Shown: positions 11,125 to 21,250 of the stretch, piece after piece
Layout of the letters: the number at the start of each line of letters is the position of its first letter
Position numbering within the stretch: the first letter of the stretch is position 1
Origin: Aquilaria yunnanensis
Taxonomy: Eukaryota; Streptophyta; Magnoliopsida; Malvales; Thymelaeaceae
Assembly (NCBI GenBank): GCA_039654915.1
Contig: CM077593.1
Span: 42,564,501 to 42,628,500 of the forward strand
DNA: 64,000 nt
Direction: 5' to 3'
The notes under the pieces: model-generated
What the model was told of the DNA's origin: nothing
Database searches by the model: none
The model's input: only the letters and a program-made list of their open reading frames with translations
Translations under genes and position numbers: made by a program

Positions 11125-12692
11125 CTGGGGGGACTTCTACTTCATCTCCCTCAGAGTCACTAACATCTAGGACCTCGGGGGGAACACCTTTGCCCCTTTT
11201 TCTTCCGGCATTCCTCTAGTTCTTCAACCGAAAGCTCCCCGACCAAAGTCCCTAACGTCTTGATAGCTACATTGGGACTGAGAGGGGTTGAACAGATGAC
11301 CGGTTCTGAAGATGGGTCGACACGAACGGGAGTTTGGCCAAGCACCTCCATTTTCCCTTCGGGCGGGGGTGGAAGGGGATCCCTCTTGGTCTTCTCCGAC
11401 TTCAACACCAAAGATAGTCCAGCCGGTGCCTTCTTCCTTTTCGACGCCTTCTTCTTTTGCTGCTCCTCCTTTTCGGCCTGGCCGAGGAAGAGACTCTTAT
11501 AGAAAGCAGCAGATTTATCACCCATCTTTGCAAAAAGGAGAACATCAGTGTAAGTACAGAAAGGCATAAGTAACAAAATTGCAAAGGAGCTTACTCTCTT
11601 TCAGTGCCGAATATGTAATTTCTCCCCGAATGAGCTTCACCAACCATGCATTTTCCCCATCAACCAAGGGCTTCGGCATACCTTCATCGGTAACATGTTC
11701 CTTAACAACCCCAAGCTCCCGAAGGACCTCTTCAGTCATGAAACTCCATCTGATGAGGAAGGGGTATAGAGAACGCAGAGGGACCTCGGGATCCCAATTC
11801 GTGACAAACCGAATACGGCTGTCAAACTCTTCAAACTGGGACTTTAGCTCTAAGGTTAAGAGCTTCCTTGAGTTAACTACATCGATATCAAGAGTCCTCA
11901 AAGCCCATTTGGTCGACATGTCCTTCCACTGCTCATCCACCTTCAGAAAAAAGAACTTCTTCTGCCACCATCGCCAACTATCCTTTGGTCCGAAGGTGAA
12001 TATATATTTCTTGCTCCCAAATCCCCGAGGGAGCAAGAAGTAGAACCCACCCTTCAGAACGGGGTAGACTTTGTAGTATTGCACGAAAAAGATGAAGTGG
12101 GGCTCTATGTTGAAGACCTCACACATACAAAGAAAAACATTAAAGCAGGAATAGGAGTTCAGGGGAAGTTGGTTGACGGCTATGCCTTGAAATTGGAAAA
12201 AGTCGCAAATCATCTTCAGAGGGGGATATCGAAGTCTCGCTTTCAGCTTAGCCCTGAAGACGATAATCTCGTCTGAATGAGGAGCATAGCTAGGCATACC
12301 AGGACTAGGTAGCCTGGTGACAACATAGGAAGGGAGAAAAAATTTAGCTGACCACTTCTTCACTTTCTCCGAAGTGGCACAGCTTGGATGAGAGTTAAAA
12401 GGCAGCCAACTGTTAGGAATGGGATGAGCTTCTATTTGGTAAGAAGACATGTTTGGGAACGGAGGAATCTAACCTTAGAAAGGCGAAAGGAAAATAATTG
12501 AAACAAAAAAAGCACTTCGGCAGGAAACCCACCTAGTTCGGATAAAAAACAAGGACTTCGGAAATCACCACAACTTGCCGAAAATCGCTTCGCCGCTAGC
12601 ACCACTGCCAAAGAAAAATGAAAGATGAGAGGAAATCAGAGAGCAAAAGGAATGGAAATTAAGAATTGTGGAAAACTCTGAAGGAGAAAAGG

Positions 12693-12700
12693 TTTATATA
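12693..12700 (-). promoter_or_regulatory. TATA box candidate for the antisense gene
   Basis: TATATAAA on the minus strand, in the context 'gatctatataaacc', lies about 245 bp upstream of the ATG at 12450. It suggests the antisense gene had its own promoter rather than depending on the LTR. Inference from position and motif only. Confidence 0.5.
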
Positions 12701-12959
12701 GATCGAATGAGGCAGGCGAAACGTTGCCATAATGACCCTTTGCAGGCGAAGGGACATAACCGATGTAACAGACGTGACCATTTGCCAGTCACCTAGTGAC
12801 ATGTGTCACCCAACACGAGAAACAAGGGCACACCTTTTGACATTAGCAGACCTATGTAAGCCTAGACAGAAGTAACGCGACTGCCTGGTCAGAAGACATG
12901 ACGATTCATTAGCAGGCAACAGAAGATAAAAAAATCAGAGGGTGAATATTTTCCCCATC

Positions 12960-13195
12960 CGAAGATACAACTTTGGGAACATCAAAAGCTCGGCCAAAAG
13001 GTGAGGAGTCCCACTTAATATCGAAGACACTGCCTCAGCCAAAATAGGCATCTTGAACCAAAGAGGTGCCCACTCCAAAGAAGGTGACTTCGGTCAGAAG
13101 TTAGCTATGCTAACGGGGACAACTGTCACCTCCAGTAAAGATCTCCATGCCACGCTTTCAAAGGCATAACGCCGAAGATACAACTTCGGCTTCTC
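12960..13195 (+). other. T1 3' untranslated region before the polypurine tract
   Basis: No gene was seen. The sequence is rich in 'gaag' and 'cttcgg' words like the T1 spacer. It corresponds in position to 63640-64000 of the reversed relative T2, which has the same 'gccgaagt...acttcgg' words next to the polypurine tract. Confidence 0.55.
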
Positions 13196-13203
13196 GAGGG
13201 GGG
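13196..13203 (+). other. Polypurine tract of T1
   Basis: GAGGGGGG followed by CATG lies directly upstream of the 3' LTR start at 13208. The same string occurs in reverse at 63629-63637 beside the T2 LTR, which supports this as the plus-strand priming site. Confidence 0.8.
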
Positions 13204-13207
13204 CATG

Positions 13208-13938
13208 TGATATCCAAAGGGCTATGGACCTCAAGATCTCCTGATCAGCTATCCAGAAACAACCTTTGGTGTTAGCTTAGGCCTGACCTCGGGGCGCCTT
13301 CAACACCACCCTCGAAAAGGTGACATGACCAATTCCGGGAAAAGGTGTCTTTCACCACCCTCGGATTTACGAACCTACCGACCTCGGAAAAGTAGATCCA
13401 CCATCCTCAACAGAGGAAAACGTCTTCCGAAGGTGACCCACTCTGCCGAAGGGCCTTCCCCAATAGCCCTTGGGGAAAATCTCCGCCCGAAGGGGTCTTG
13501 TGCCCCAAAAAGGTCTCACAGAGATACGAAAAAAAGGGTCAAGGAGCCTCTGAAAAAGAGACCTTGCACATGCCCTTACCCTCAAACCAGAATGTCTGAC
13601 AGCCAGCTAGAGGTCCTTATCTCTGAAGGTACATATTAGATTTGGCCGAACACGTGTCATGATCTGAACGAGCAGTGTCAAATGGCCTTTTCCCTCCACT
13701 CTCCTATAAATACCTGGGAGGGACCTTGGTAAGAACAGGAGACTTTTCTTTATTTACTGTTCTCTGCTCTTTACTACTACTCACACAAATACTGACTTGG
13801 GTGTCGGAGGCTGCTCCCCTAGAAACACATTCCGTGGAGTCTCTAACCCTTATTCTTCAAAATCTTGCAAACACCTTCACACCGGAAGTCTCTCCTTCAG
13901 GCCAGCATGTCATACAACGGGGATGCCACCGGGCATCA
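13208..13938 (+). repeat. 3' LTR of T1
   Basis: The LTR starts TGATATCCAAAGGGCTATGG, ends ...GGGCATCA and is followed by the duplication CTAGT. It is 731 bp and aligns with 3225-3936. Its TATAAAT is at 13705-13711. Confidence 0.93.
13705..13711 (+). promoter_or_regulatory. TATA box of the T1 3' LTR
   Basis: TATAAAT sits in the same 'cctataaatacctggga' context as the 5' LTR box at 3704. Confidence 0.7.
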
Positions 13939-14359
13939 CTAGTAATATTTGGTAGTTAATATTTTGTAAACCTAAAAATTTATTTAATAATTTTTTATTT
14001 TCCCTGAACAACGTAAAAAATAAAAATTCTTAAAAAAATGCTTATTAATTTTTAAAAAAATATATTTAAAGTGTCATTTTCTCTTCTTAAATGTATCATT
14101 TAAAAAATTGATAAAATGTAGGCCGAAAAATGCTTGTAAAATTTCTTCTATAAAAAGTAAATATTTTTTATGCTGTGCAAAGAAAAATAAAAAAAAATTA
14201 TTTTGTAAAAATTATTATTAAATTGATTATTAGGTGTACCAAAAAATGAAAAGAATTATGTATAAAAATATTATTAAGTATACAATTATTCGGTAGTTAA
14301 TATTACTATTCCACCTTCTTAATGTCTTTAAAATGTACTCGGTTTTATAATCTTGTTGA

Positions 14360-14762
14360 GGAAAATTATAAAATTTTAGTTTTTTTATAGAAAATGTTAT
14401 TGAATTAAATATTAGCTTTAAAAAATATTATTGGTTCTACAAAAAAAAAAAACAATGCATAAAATATTCATAAATTACAAATATTTTTTTTAACACAATC
14501 TACGCAAAATGTTAACTTAACAAATGCTTAAAATGAGAATTAGGTGGGGCCGTGGGGCCTGGATTTTTGTCTTGGATGTTTCTCTCACTTGAAACCCATT
14601 ACATGCCAACATTTAGTTTAATGGCATATTTGGATTTTCTGTCACAAATGAACTAACTCGCACCAAATTTGAAAGTTTGAGGGTTTATCTTCATTAAATT
14701 CCAGTTGAGGGACTAACTTGTTTGAGTAGTGTAAGTTTGAGGGCTGATGTCACACTTAAGCT
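14360..14762 (-). repeat. Right long terminal inverted repeat of the MULE-type element
   Basis: Inverted relative to 2578-2985. The outer 220 bp match well and the inner part is weaker and AT-rich. The stretch 13944-14360 is the remaining AT-rich interior, where I see no gene. Confidence 0.68.
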
Positions 14763-14814
14763 AAAATCATTTAATAAAGTTACAGAAACTTTTAACTACT
14801 CGAGGCTTTACCCT

Positions 14815-15250
14815 AACTTATACGTTGCCCTCTTATTTGTAAAAATCTACATTTTATCTCATATTTCTTTTACATTATACAATAACAACTTTTAAAATTT
14901 TAACTTAAACTGTATGATAATCATTTTTTAGTAATTTTAATCTCACCAATATTGTTTATAGTTAATAAGCATTTAAATTATTAGTTTTTCTTCTTTATAA
15001 ATGAATTTTCCTCTCTAAAAATGCGTATCAATATTTTTTATTGGTTAGTTGACTGTGAATAAAATATTAAAAATTTTAAAACTACTGAAACATTGTTGTA
15101 TGACAGTTTAAATTAAGGTTTCAAAAGTTATTGTCAGATATTGTAAACGAAACATGAGTTAAAGTGTAGTTTTTTTCTTAACATGAAAAAAAATTGAGCA
15201 AAGTGTAGATTAAACAAGATTATAGGTGGATTTTCGCAATTTTCCCTAAG
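14815..15250. repeat. Family M palindromic AT-rich repeat, copy 3
   Basis: Contains 'tgataatcattttttagtaatttt' and 'tagttaataagcatttaaattattag', then a weakly reverse-complementary half. A poly-A run at 15297-15316 follows. Nothing coding. Confidence 0.45.
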
Positions 15251-15541
15251 GTAAACACATCTCGAGTAACAACTAAAATCTTCATAGTGGCTTACTCAAA
15301 AAAAAAAAAAAAAAAATCTTCACAGGGGTTAAGGCACGTGATCCTTTGAGGTTAGTTTTCCATTCCCAACTTGACAATTCTCTCTCTAACGTACAAAATG
15401 TTCACACATAGATATGTGCCGGGTTTTAATTCTAAGGTATAGCTTTTATTTTTCTTGTTTTTATAAAGAAGGACCTAATATTTTATAATGCACATAAAAT
15501 TCTCTTTAGGCCAATAAACAGATAGTTCTTCCAAATAATAT

Positions 15542-15849
15542 GTGGCTCTGATACCAATATTGCTCAGGTACTTCAAAAACACTTTAAATACAAACATAAA
15601 TAATTGGAAACGTATATAAGCAAAAAATATAAACTGGAAATGTACACATATGATTTATTTACTTAAACATAAACTTACATAAATTTGGTGAATACCAGTT
15701 TATACATGCCACACTCTTCAACAGTATTCTTGCAACTGGGAAGTAGATGCTACAACTTGAAGTAAACTAGAAGAAAGCAAATTCAAATGGAAGAAAGAAA
15801 AAGTGTCCAACACATGGACTAAACCAAAGTTAAGGAGAAAAAAGGATGT
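15542..15849 (-). mobile_element. LTR retrotransposon fragment with initiator-Met primer site
   Basis: The minus strand carries TGGTATCAGAGCCAC (15556 to 15542), the classic plant primer site complementary to initiator methionyl tRNA. An LTR-like sequence beginning TGCTCAGG at 15561 lies on its other side. It runs for at most 290 bp before the solo LTR at 15850. No pol remains, so copia or gypsy cannot be decided. Confidence 0.45.
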
Positions 15850-18199
15850 TGTTACCACCTTCACAAAATCGAAAAATTACAGCATAAAGACCTAAACTTG
15901 TATGCTTTAATTTTCACCATAGTGTATGAATTGTGAAGTATAAATTATTCAATATACACTCCCCTAAGTGGCACAAACAATGATAATTTGATCCTTAAGA
16001 AAACACTGGCATATTGCCTAATTTTCAAGTAACATATGGACTAAATTGTAAGGTTACAAAAGTTAGGTACTCAGTTGCAAAAATTTTTAAAGATGGCTAT
16101 GGAAAGAACATGGATGGAATTGTGAGGAAAGGACATGGATGAAATTAAGGATATTGTTGGGGACCAAAGTGCTCAAGGAGGCAAAGTTAGTCACTTAATG
16201 CTTAAGAACACTTAAGGGCTTAAGTGTCCCAAAATTTTCTAAAGGTGAAAATGACCCTTGACTGAGGTTTAAATAGGTAAAAAACTGTCATTTTCCCATC
16301 CCAAATGGTTGGTAAAAACGTTGTCCAAGCGTGGCCTAAAGTTTGCAAAATTTGCAAACATGTCATTACTAAAGACCAAGAAAAAAATAAAGCTCGAAAA
16401 AAATCATTTTCTCCCCATTTTCTTCCAAAAATTTGACCTCCACCTGCTAGGGTTCTTTCTTGAACTCCTCCACATCCCTCCATAGTCACCTTGCTGCAAA
16501 CAATCAAGAGAAGGCAAGAGAAGACAACCAAAGCATCAAGGAAGACCATAAACCCTAGTTTTTGGGTTTATCTTAGGTTTATTAGATTTCCAGCAAAAGG
16601 TAAGGAGTTCTTTTGCTCTCATGGGATGTTTACTGTATTTTCAAGCATCTATGGACCTAGGGTTAAGATTGGAAGAGAGCCATGAGCTTGATGAACCAAG
16701 CTTAGTGAGGGGAGTGCACTTAGTAAAGGTTTTGTGATCTAGTGTGAAGTGCACAATGATGGCAATGAATTCAAGGGTTTTTAAAGCCCAAAGTTAGTAC
16801 TAACTAGTGTTAAAACTCTCCTAAGGCCAAGCTTATGCTTGAGAAAGGCTGCCATAGTGCTCTATATTGGATACTCTATATTGGATATTTGCATTGTGTT
16901 TTCTTTTGTTTTAGTATCTTTGGATGCAGTTGATTCTTAAAGTTACATTACCTTAGTGTTAAAGTGTTCTCCTTACTAAGTTTCTCCATGAAACTTACCT
17001 CCCCTCAAATCTGCCCATTTTAGGTCTAACAGAAAGATCACATTCAAATTGACCTTTTCATTTGAGTTTTGATCTGAAATTTCAGATACATGAACTTCCA
17101 TGTGTCTAGTTATGATCTGGAAATTTTGGTGATTTTAGGAGAACATTTGGTATTTTTAGTGATGGTGCTTATTGTGTTACACCGCAGCTATCCAACATCC
17201 TATTTTGAAGTGCATTGTGTCACATTTCTTGTGACTTGGGTGCGTGTCTTTAGCTGAGTTAAGGCCATGATGTATTGCATGGATGCATGTACATGTAAGG
17301 CATGTAAAGTTTGAAAAAGTATGTGAACATTTGAGAATGGTTTTGCTATGTATGTGAAGGTGGTGCACAAGTTGTCTAAGTGTGAATGATAGGCTGCTTG
17401 TTTGTAAATTCTGTTTTGACCACATAAAGTTGCTATATGCAATAGCATGTAATTCCTATGTATATTAGACATGTATGGGACAGCCTTGGAGGGCTTACCC
17501 CTTATGAGTGAAGTGTTTGCACACTTATGAAATTTTGTTTCGGCATAATGGTCATAAAGTGGACAGAATTTTGACCCTGCACTCAAAGTTCTATATCCCC
17601 CTTTGTAAAGTAAATCTTCATATGAAATTTTGACCACACCTAGAGAACATATAATGGTTTAACTAAGATTTGGAATTCCTACATTTGGAGCCCTGTAGCC
17701 AAAGTTATGATGTTGCAAATTTGGCTAATTTACTATTCATTTGGTCAAAAATTTGTAACCAACTTAAAAAATCCATAACTTGGTCCATAGGTGTGCTATT
17801 GATGTAAAACCAAATTCCATGGTTTGGTCTAAGTTTATACTTGATAATGGGGCAAATAAAATAGGGGGAAATAAAATAGGGGGTTACATGGCTAGACTAA
17901 TACATTCTTTTCAGAGAAATTTGGGTGTGGTGGCTAGAAACATGAACTTAACAAGATTGCCTAATGTATGGTAGCCAAGATTAAGACTTGTGCTAGTCTT
18001 TTTATTCCTTGCTTCCATGATGTGCATAAAATCAGAATATGTGTGTAATGGTTGGACCAATATGCACATAGTGCCCAAGAGGGCCACTTGGGTATGCACA
18101 TTAAAGATATTGTTCTGATGGCCTACAATGCATACTAATCTTGGGATTTTAAATGCACAATTTTGGCACCATAACTAGACTACCTTAGAGTGGGTAATA
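15850..18199 (+). repeat. Solo LTR related to the D2 gypsy LTR
   Basis: The repeat starts TGTTACCACCTTCACAAAA and ends 'gagtgggtaata', where TA replaces the expected CA. It is a plus-strand copy of the 2.45-kb LTR at 56015-58464, which ends ...GGGTAACA on the minus strand. Shared blocks include 'ctagttatgatctggaaattttg' (about 17107) and 'cataacttggtccatagg' (about 17773). No primer site or pol follows. Flanking GATGT and GATAC match at only three of five bases, so the duplication is uncertain. Open frames inside it are chance. Confidence 0.78.
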
Positions 18200-19390
18200 G
18201 ATACCCTTCCTATGGAAGGTGCTCTCATTTATAGGCAGAGAGACTTAGACATTGGTGATAGGGTGCAATCATGAAAACCAATGGGAGTTGAGAAAATCTT
18301 AAACCACTATCCTAGTGGTCTTCTGCTTTCTTGGATTCTTATCCTTCTGGGCCAACAATAATTAAGGCTTTTCTTCCTTTGTCATTTTTAACCGACAAAA
18401 TATCTTCATGTGAAAGTAAGGTCATCTTTAGTTGGAGATGCGTTACTTTGGCTAAGAGAGCCTTACTTTGTTGGATCCACTATCAACTGTTGAAGATGAG
18501 AGACCTTCTTGACTAATCTTTTATGAAAGTTGCTTTTGAGTAGATTTCATGATTTTTTCTTTCATGGCTGAAAGAGGAATTCCACTATCTTTGAATTTTC
18601 CTCCTTCATAAAACTTGTTTAGCATAACATCCAGGAAATCTTCATTTGGATCTTCTTCTTCATCAAGGATTTCAATTTTGTAAAGTCTAAAGGCATTTGG
18701 TAAATACTGATTAATGAAACATTTGTCCCACCACTTAGACTTCTGTACTCTTTCTAAGCATGATGTGCAATGCTTATAGTAACCCACCTCTTGCTTCTCA
18801 TAACGCCATTGGAGAATCCATGGTATGTTGTACATAGCCATGAAATATAAATCTGGGAAAAGTACCAGTTGGTCTTTCTTGCAAAATTGTTCTTGATATT
18901 GACCAAATCCATTAAAGGAATTTTCTTTGTTCGGTCTTAAACAGAATCATCCAGGAATGTTGATAATCTCTATTCTGAATAAGAAAAACTTTATACGAAG
19001 CTTTTGTGGTAGTGTTTGCTGGGTTTTCTTTTACTTCTATCATCTATTCTTTGTTGATGGCAACCCTTATTTTCTTTCTGCCTGTTTTTCCAAATGGCAT
19101 CTTCGAGGTCATTGTTGGCAAAGGTTGCCATCGACCATGTTTCTCAATCCACCGGTGGAGTGACTAAAGTGGGTGCTCCAAAGGAGCCCTTCACTTCTAA
19201 TACATCTATGTTGAGAGGGATGAGGATATCCCTCATAAATGAGATTCTGGCTACCAACCTAAGGCAATTCCGTTGGCCTAATGAAGTGGTGGTTACCTTA
19301 AAGAGGGCCCAGGCATTATGTAAAAACCCTCCATTCATGAGGTCATTAATTTTATTTAATTATTTGCTTATTTATTTAACATAACTAGCA
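18200..19390. other. Unrecognised sequence with two short open frames
   Basis: On the minus strand 18841-18521 encodes 106 codons with many Trp/Tyr/Lys residues ('NIPWILQWRYEKQEVGYY', 'KSKWWDKCF') and an acidic run ('DEEEDPNED'). On the plus strand 19094-19384 encodes 96 codons without a recognisable motif. The minus frame continues upstream of its first Met and ends in a stop at 18521, so it looks like part of a longer decayed polyprotein. I do not recognise either. Confidence 0.35.
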
Positions 19391-19497
19391 AGTTAGATTA
19401 AGCAAACACACAAGTTTTTGGTAGTTCTTAGAGTCCATAAGAGCATAAATTCAAGGTTTTTAACCATTAGGGAAACCAGGGGAAAAATGATAACTTA

Positions 19498-19616
19498 CCA
19501 AGCAAAAGGCCAAAATATGACCAATAAAGATGGAATTGAGTTCCTATAGGTGAATTAAACATCTCGAAGAAATTTGAACTCAATTTGATCACATATTGGC
19601 CTTTTTCTTACTAGGG
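19498..19616. repeat. Imperfect inverted repeat (hairpin)
   Basis: Arms at about 19500-19543 ('aaaaggccaaaatatgacca ... gaattgagttc') and 19571-19616 ('gaactcaatttgatcac ... ggccttttt') are reverse-complementary with mismatches. The loop is about 27 bp. It could be a small foldback element or chance. Confidence 0.5.
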
Positions 19617-21029
19617 AAGCAAGGAAAGGAAAAATGATAATTTTCAAGTCAAACATAGTCAAAATGGATTTAAGAAGGTAATAAATGGTGTTTGAAATCA
19701 TTTGGTGAAATTTGGTGAATTATGGAGTTAAATTGACCATGGTTGAGACTTTTCTTGTAAGTGAATCTAAGAAGGGCATTTGTGGTAATTTTGAATGGTC
19801 AAACATGAGTCAAAGGGGTCAAACTCGGGTCAGCCTTGGTCAATGGTAGTTTAGGGCATGATTGGTTTCAAAGGGAAGCCAAATGGTATTTAAATTTCAA
19901 AGGAAACCAATGATGAGGATTTTATGGAGGTTACATTTTTTGCCTAAGGGTTATGAAGCCTTTTTACCCAAAGCACATTTTGGATATTTTTGGGATTCAA
20001 GCAAAGTTTAAATGAGGTAGAATTTGTGGCATAAAAACATGGAGGCAGCCCCATATCCCTTAGATAAGTGTTCTAAATTATTAAGGACCATGTAAAGCCC
20101 TTAACCTTCACTACTTTAGTCCTCTATCCTTCCTTCACCCTTTTTCACGCCCACAAATGGCTCCAACCCTACAAAATCACCCTCCTCTTTTCCTTTTTTG
20201 GTTCTTCATCCCAAAAAGCTCTAAACCACTTAGCCCTCACAAAAAATTCAAATAAAATCAAGAAAATAAGAGCCTTTAAGTGGTAAATTGAAGGAGAGAT
20301 GGACATGTTACAAGTGAGAGTGTTGAACCCTTGATTTTGCTTCATGGGATCATGGTTTTAGGCTGTTTCTTGAAGTAAGATGCTTGTTTTATTATACCTT
20401 GGTTTCTTCCTCGTTAAACATCAACCTTGTACTCATAAAAACCCACGGTTATTAAGGGTGAGCTTGGAAAAAGGAAGGAGAACAATAGAGTTCGAGAAAA
20501 AGGTTTTTGGTTTGCTTTTATTTTTCAAGGTAAGAAACATGTTTTGGACAGTTAAGAGCTTATTTAATCTTCTACTAAGCTCAAGAAATATGTGTATGTC
20601 TAGTTTATTTGGTACAAGGGACTTAGAAAAAGCACAAATGAAGCTTTTGTGTAACGAATCTATCACTTGCAACGAGAAAAATGTTTTTTGGTAAGGTAGA
20701 ACACCCTTCTCTCTTTGAGAAGCCTTGGCCATATTATAGGTTGGTAAAAGCTGGGGTAAATGGTTGGGCAAAAAGGGAGCAGGGTGACCTATAAAGCCAA
20801 ATATGGCTCAAGAGGCACTAAGGCTGGAATTAGCTCATAGTTTGGGCAACAGGTTGTGTCCTTGGTGCATGTACTATATAATGGTATACAGACCAAGCCT
20901 TAGGTGGTTGGTAGATGTGTATGGCTAAACCATTCAGGTTCGGTAAGTGCAAGAAACGTGTGCCTTGGTTTAGGTGTATGTGGCATGTGCTCTTAGTTGC
21001 ATTTAGATTTGGGTGCCTAGGGGCATGGT

Positions 21030-21250
21030 GTGTTTAGGTGTGCCGAGATACACATAGGTGCACTCGAGAAAGGCACACACCATGTGTGCTTGAGTTGCAC
21101 ATGGGTATGCCTAAGAAGGACACACATTGTGTATGCTTGAGGTGCACAAAAGTAGGTCCAAGAGGGGCACATGTAGTACACTCCAAGGGGTAGCACATGA
21201 ATTGTTTGTCAAAAAGGCACCCGAGAGCGCACCTAGGGTGCTTGTGTGCA
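21030..21250. repeat. Degenerate tandem repeat of about 60-70 bp
   Basis: Repeated motifs 'gcacacaccatgtgtgcttgag', 'acacacattgtgtatgcttgag' and 'gaggggcacatg' alternate with 'gtgcac' words over about 220 bp. There are two to three poorly conserved units. Non-coding. Confidence 0.5.

Larger units (their letters stand above)
10072..12450 (-). pseudogene. T1 antisense extra gene (Tat aORF), PF04195-like domain plus coiled coil
   Basis: This gene runs opposite to gag-pol. The N-terminal part (12450-11595) resembles the plant 'putative gypsy type transposon' domain: 'DEIIVFRAKLKARLRYP' then 'GFYFLLPRG' and 'KKFFFLKVDEQW'. A Lys-rich and acidic middle follows (11525-11125), then Lys/Glu/Leu-rich coiled coil (10700-10300) and an acidic tail. 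Plausible introns are 11124-11013 (AG/GTTTGT donor, phase 1 kept on both sides) and 10866-10783 (84 bp, CAG/GTATAC donor, TTTTGCAG acceptor). A first intron, 11594-11526, has good borders but does not keep frame. Breaks are a one-base frameshift near 11200 and a TAG at 10512-10510. The function is unknown. Confidence 0.72.
3225..13938 (+). mobile_element. Ty3/gypsy LTR retrotransposon, Tat lineage (T1), full-length but decayed
   Basis: A complete structure of 10,714 bp flanked by a perfect 5-bp duplication CTAGT (3220-3224 and 13939-13943). Order: 5' LTR, PBS, gag, protease, RT, RNase H, integrase, tandem-repeat spacer, antisense extra gene, polypurine tract, 3' LTR. RT before integrase makes it Ty3/gypsy. 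The PBS type, the YVDDMIVKS motif, the 'FTKWIEAEPL' integrase motif and an antisense gene between pol and the 3' LTR point to the Tat lineage. In-frame stops occur throughout gag-pol and at least two frame changes occur across pol, so it cannot move on its own. The two LTRs differ at roughly one base in seven over the first 150 bases, so it is old. Confidence 0.93.
2578..14762. mobile_element. Mutator-like (MULE-type) element with long inverted repeats, split by T1
   Basis: The left end (2578 inward) and right end (14762 inward) are inverted copies at about 80% by eye over at least 240 bp. Examples are 'aagtgtgccatcagccct' at the left and its complement 'agggctgatgtcacactt' at the right. Weaker similarity continues for another 100-200 bp. 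The element is flanked by a 9-bp repeat with one mismatch, AAAATCTTT (2569-2577) and AAAATCATT (14763-14771), the duplication size of Mutator-like elements. Removing T1 and one CTAGT leaves about 1.47 kb with no transposase, so it was non-autonomous. T1 must be the later insertion. Confidence 0.72.

Noticed and set aside
11526..11594. First intron of the T1 antisense gene taken as certain
   Set aside because: The borders look good (GA/GTAAGC and TTTGCAAAG/AT), but joining them shifts the frame into a stop. An extra indel or another donor would be needed, so it is only a possibility.
15542..15556. Possible tRNA-Met gene because of the 'tctgatacca' string
   Set aside because: Only the primer-site complement is present. 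No cloverleaf or anticodon arm can be drawn around it.
18521..18841. Endogenous pararetrovirus coat-protein call
   Set aside because: The Trp/Tyr-rich text is suggestive only. No RT, movement-protein or zinc-knuckle motif of that group lies nearby.
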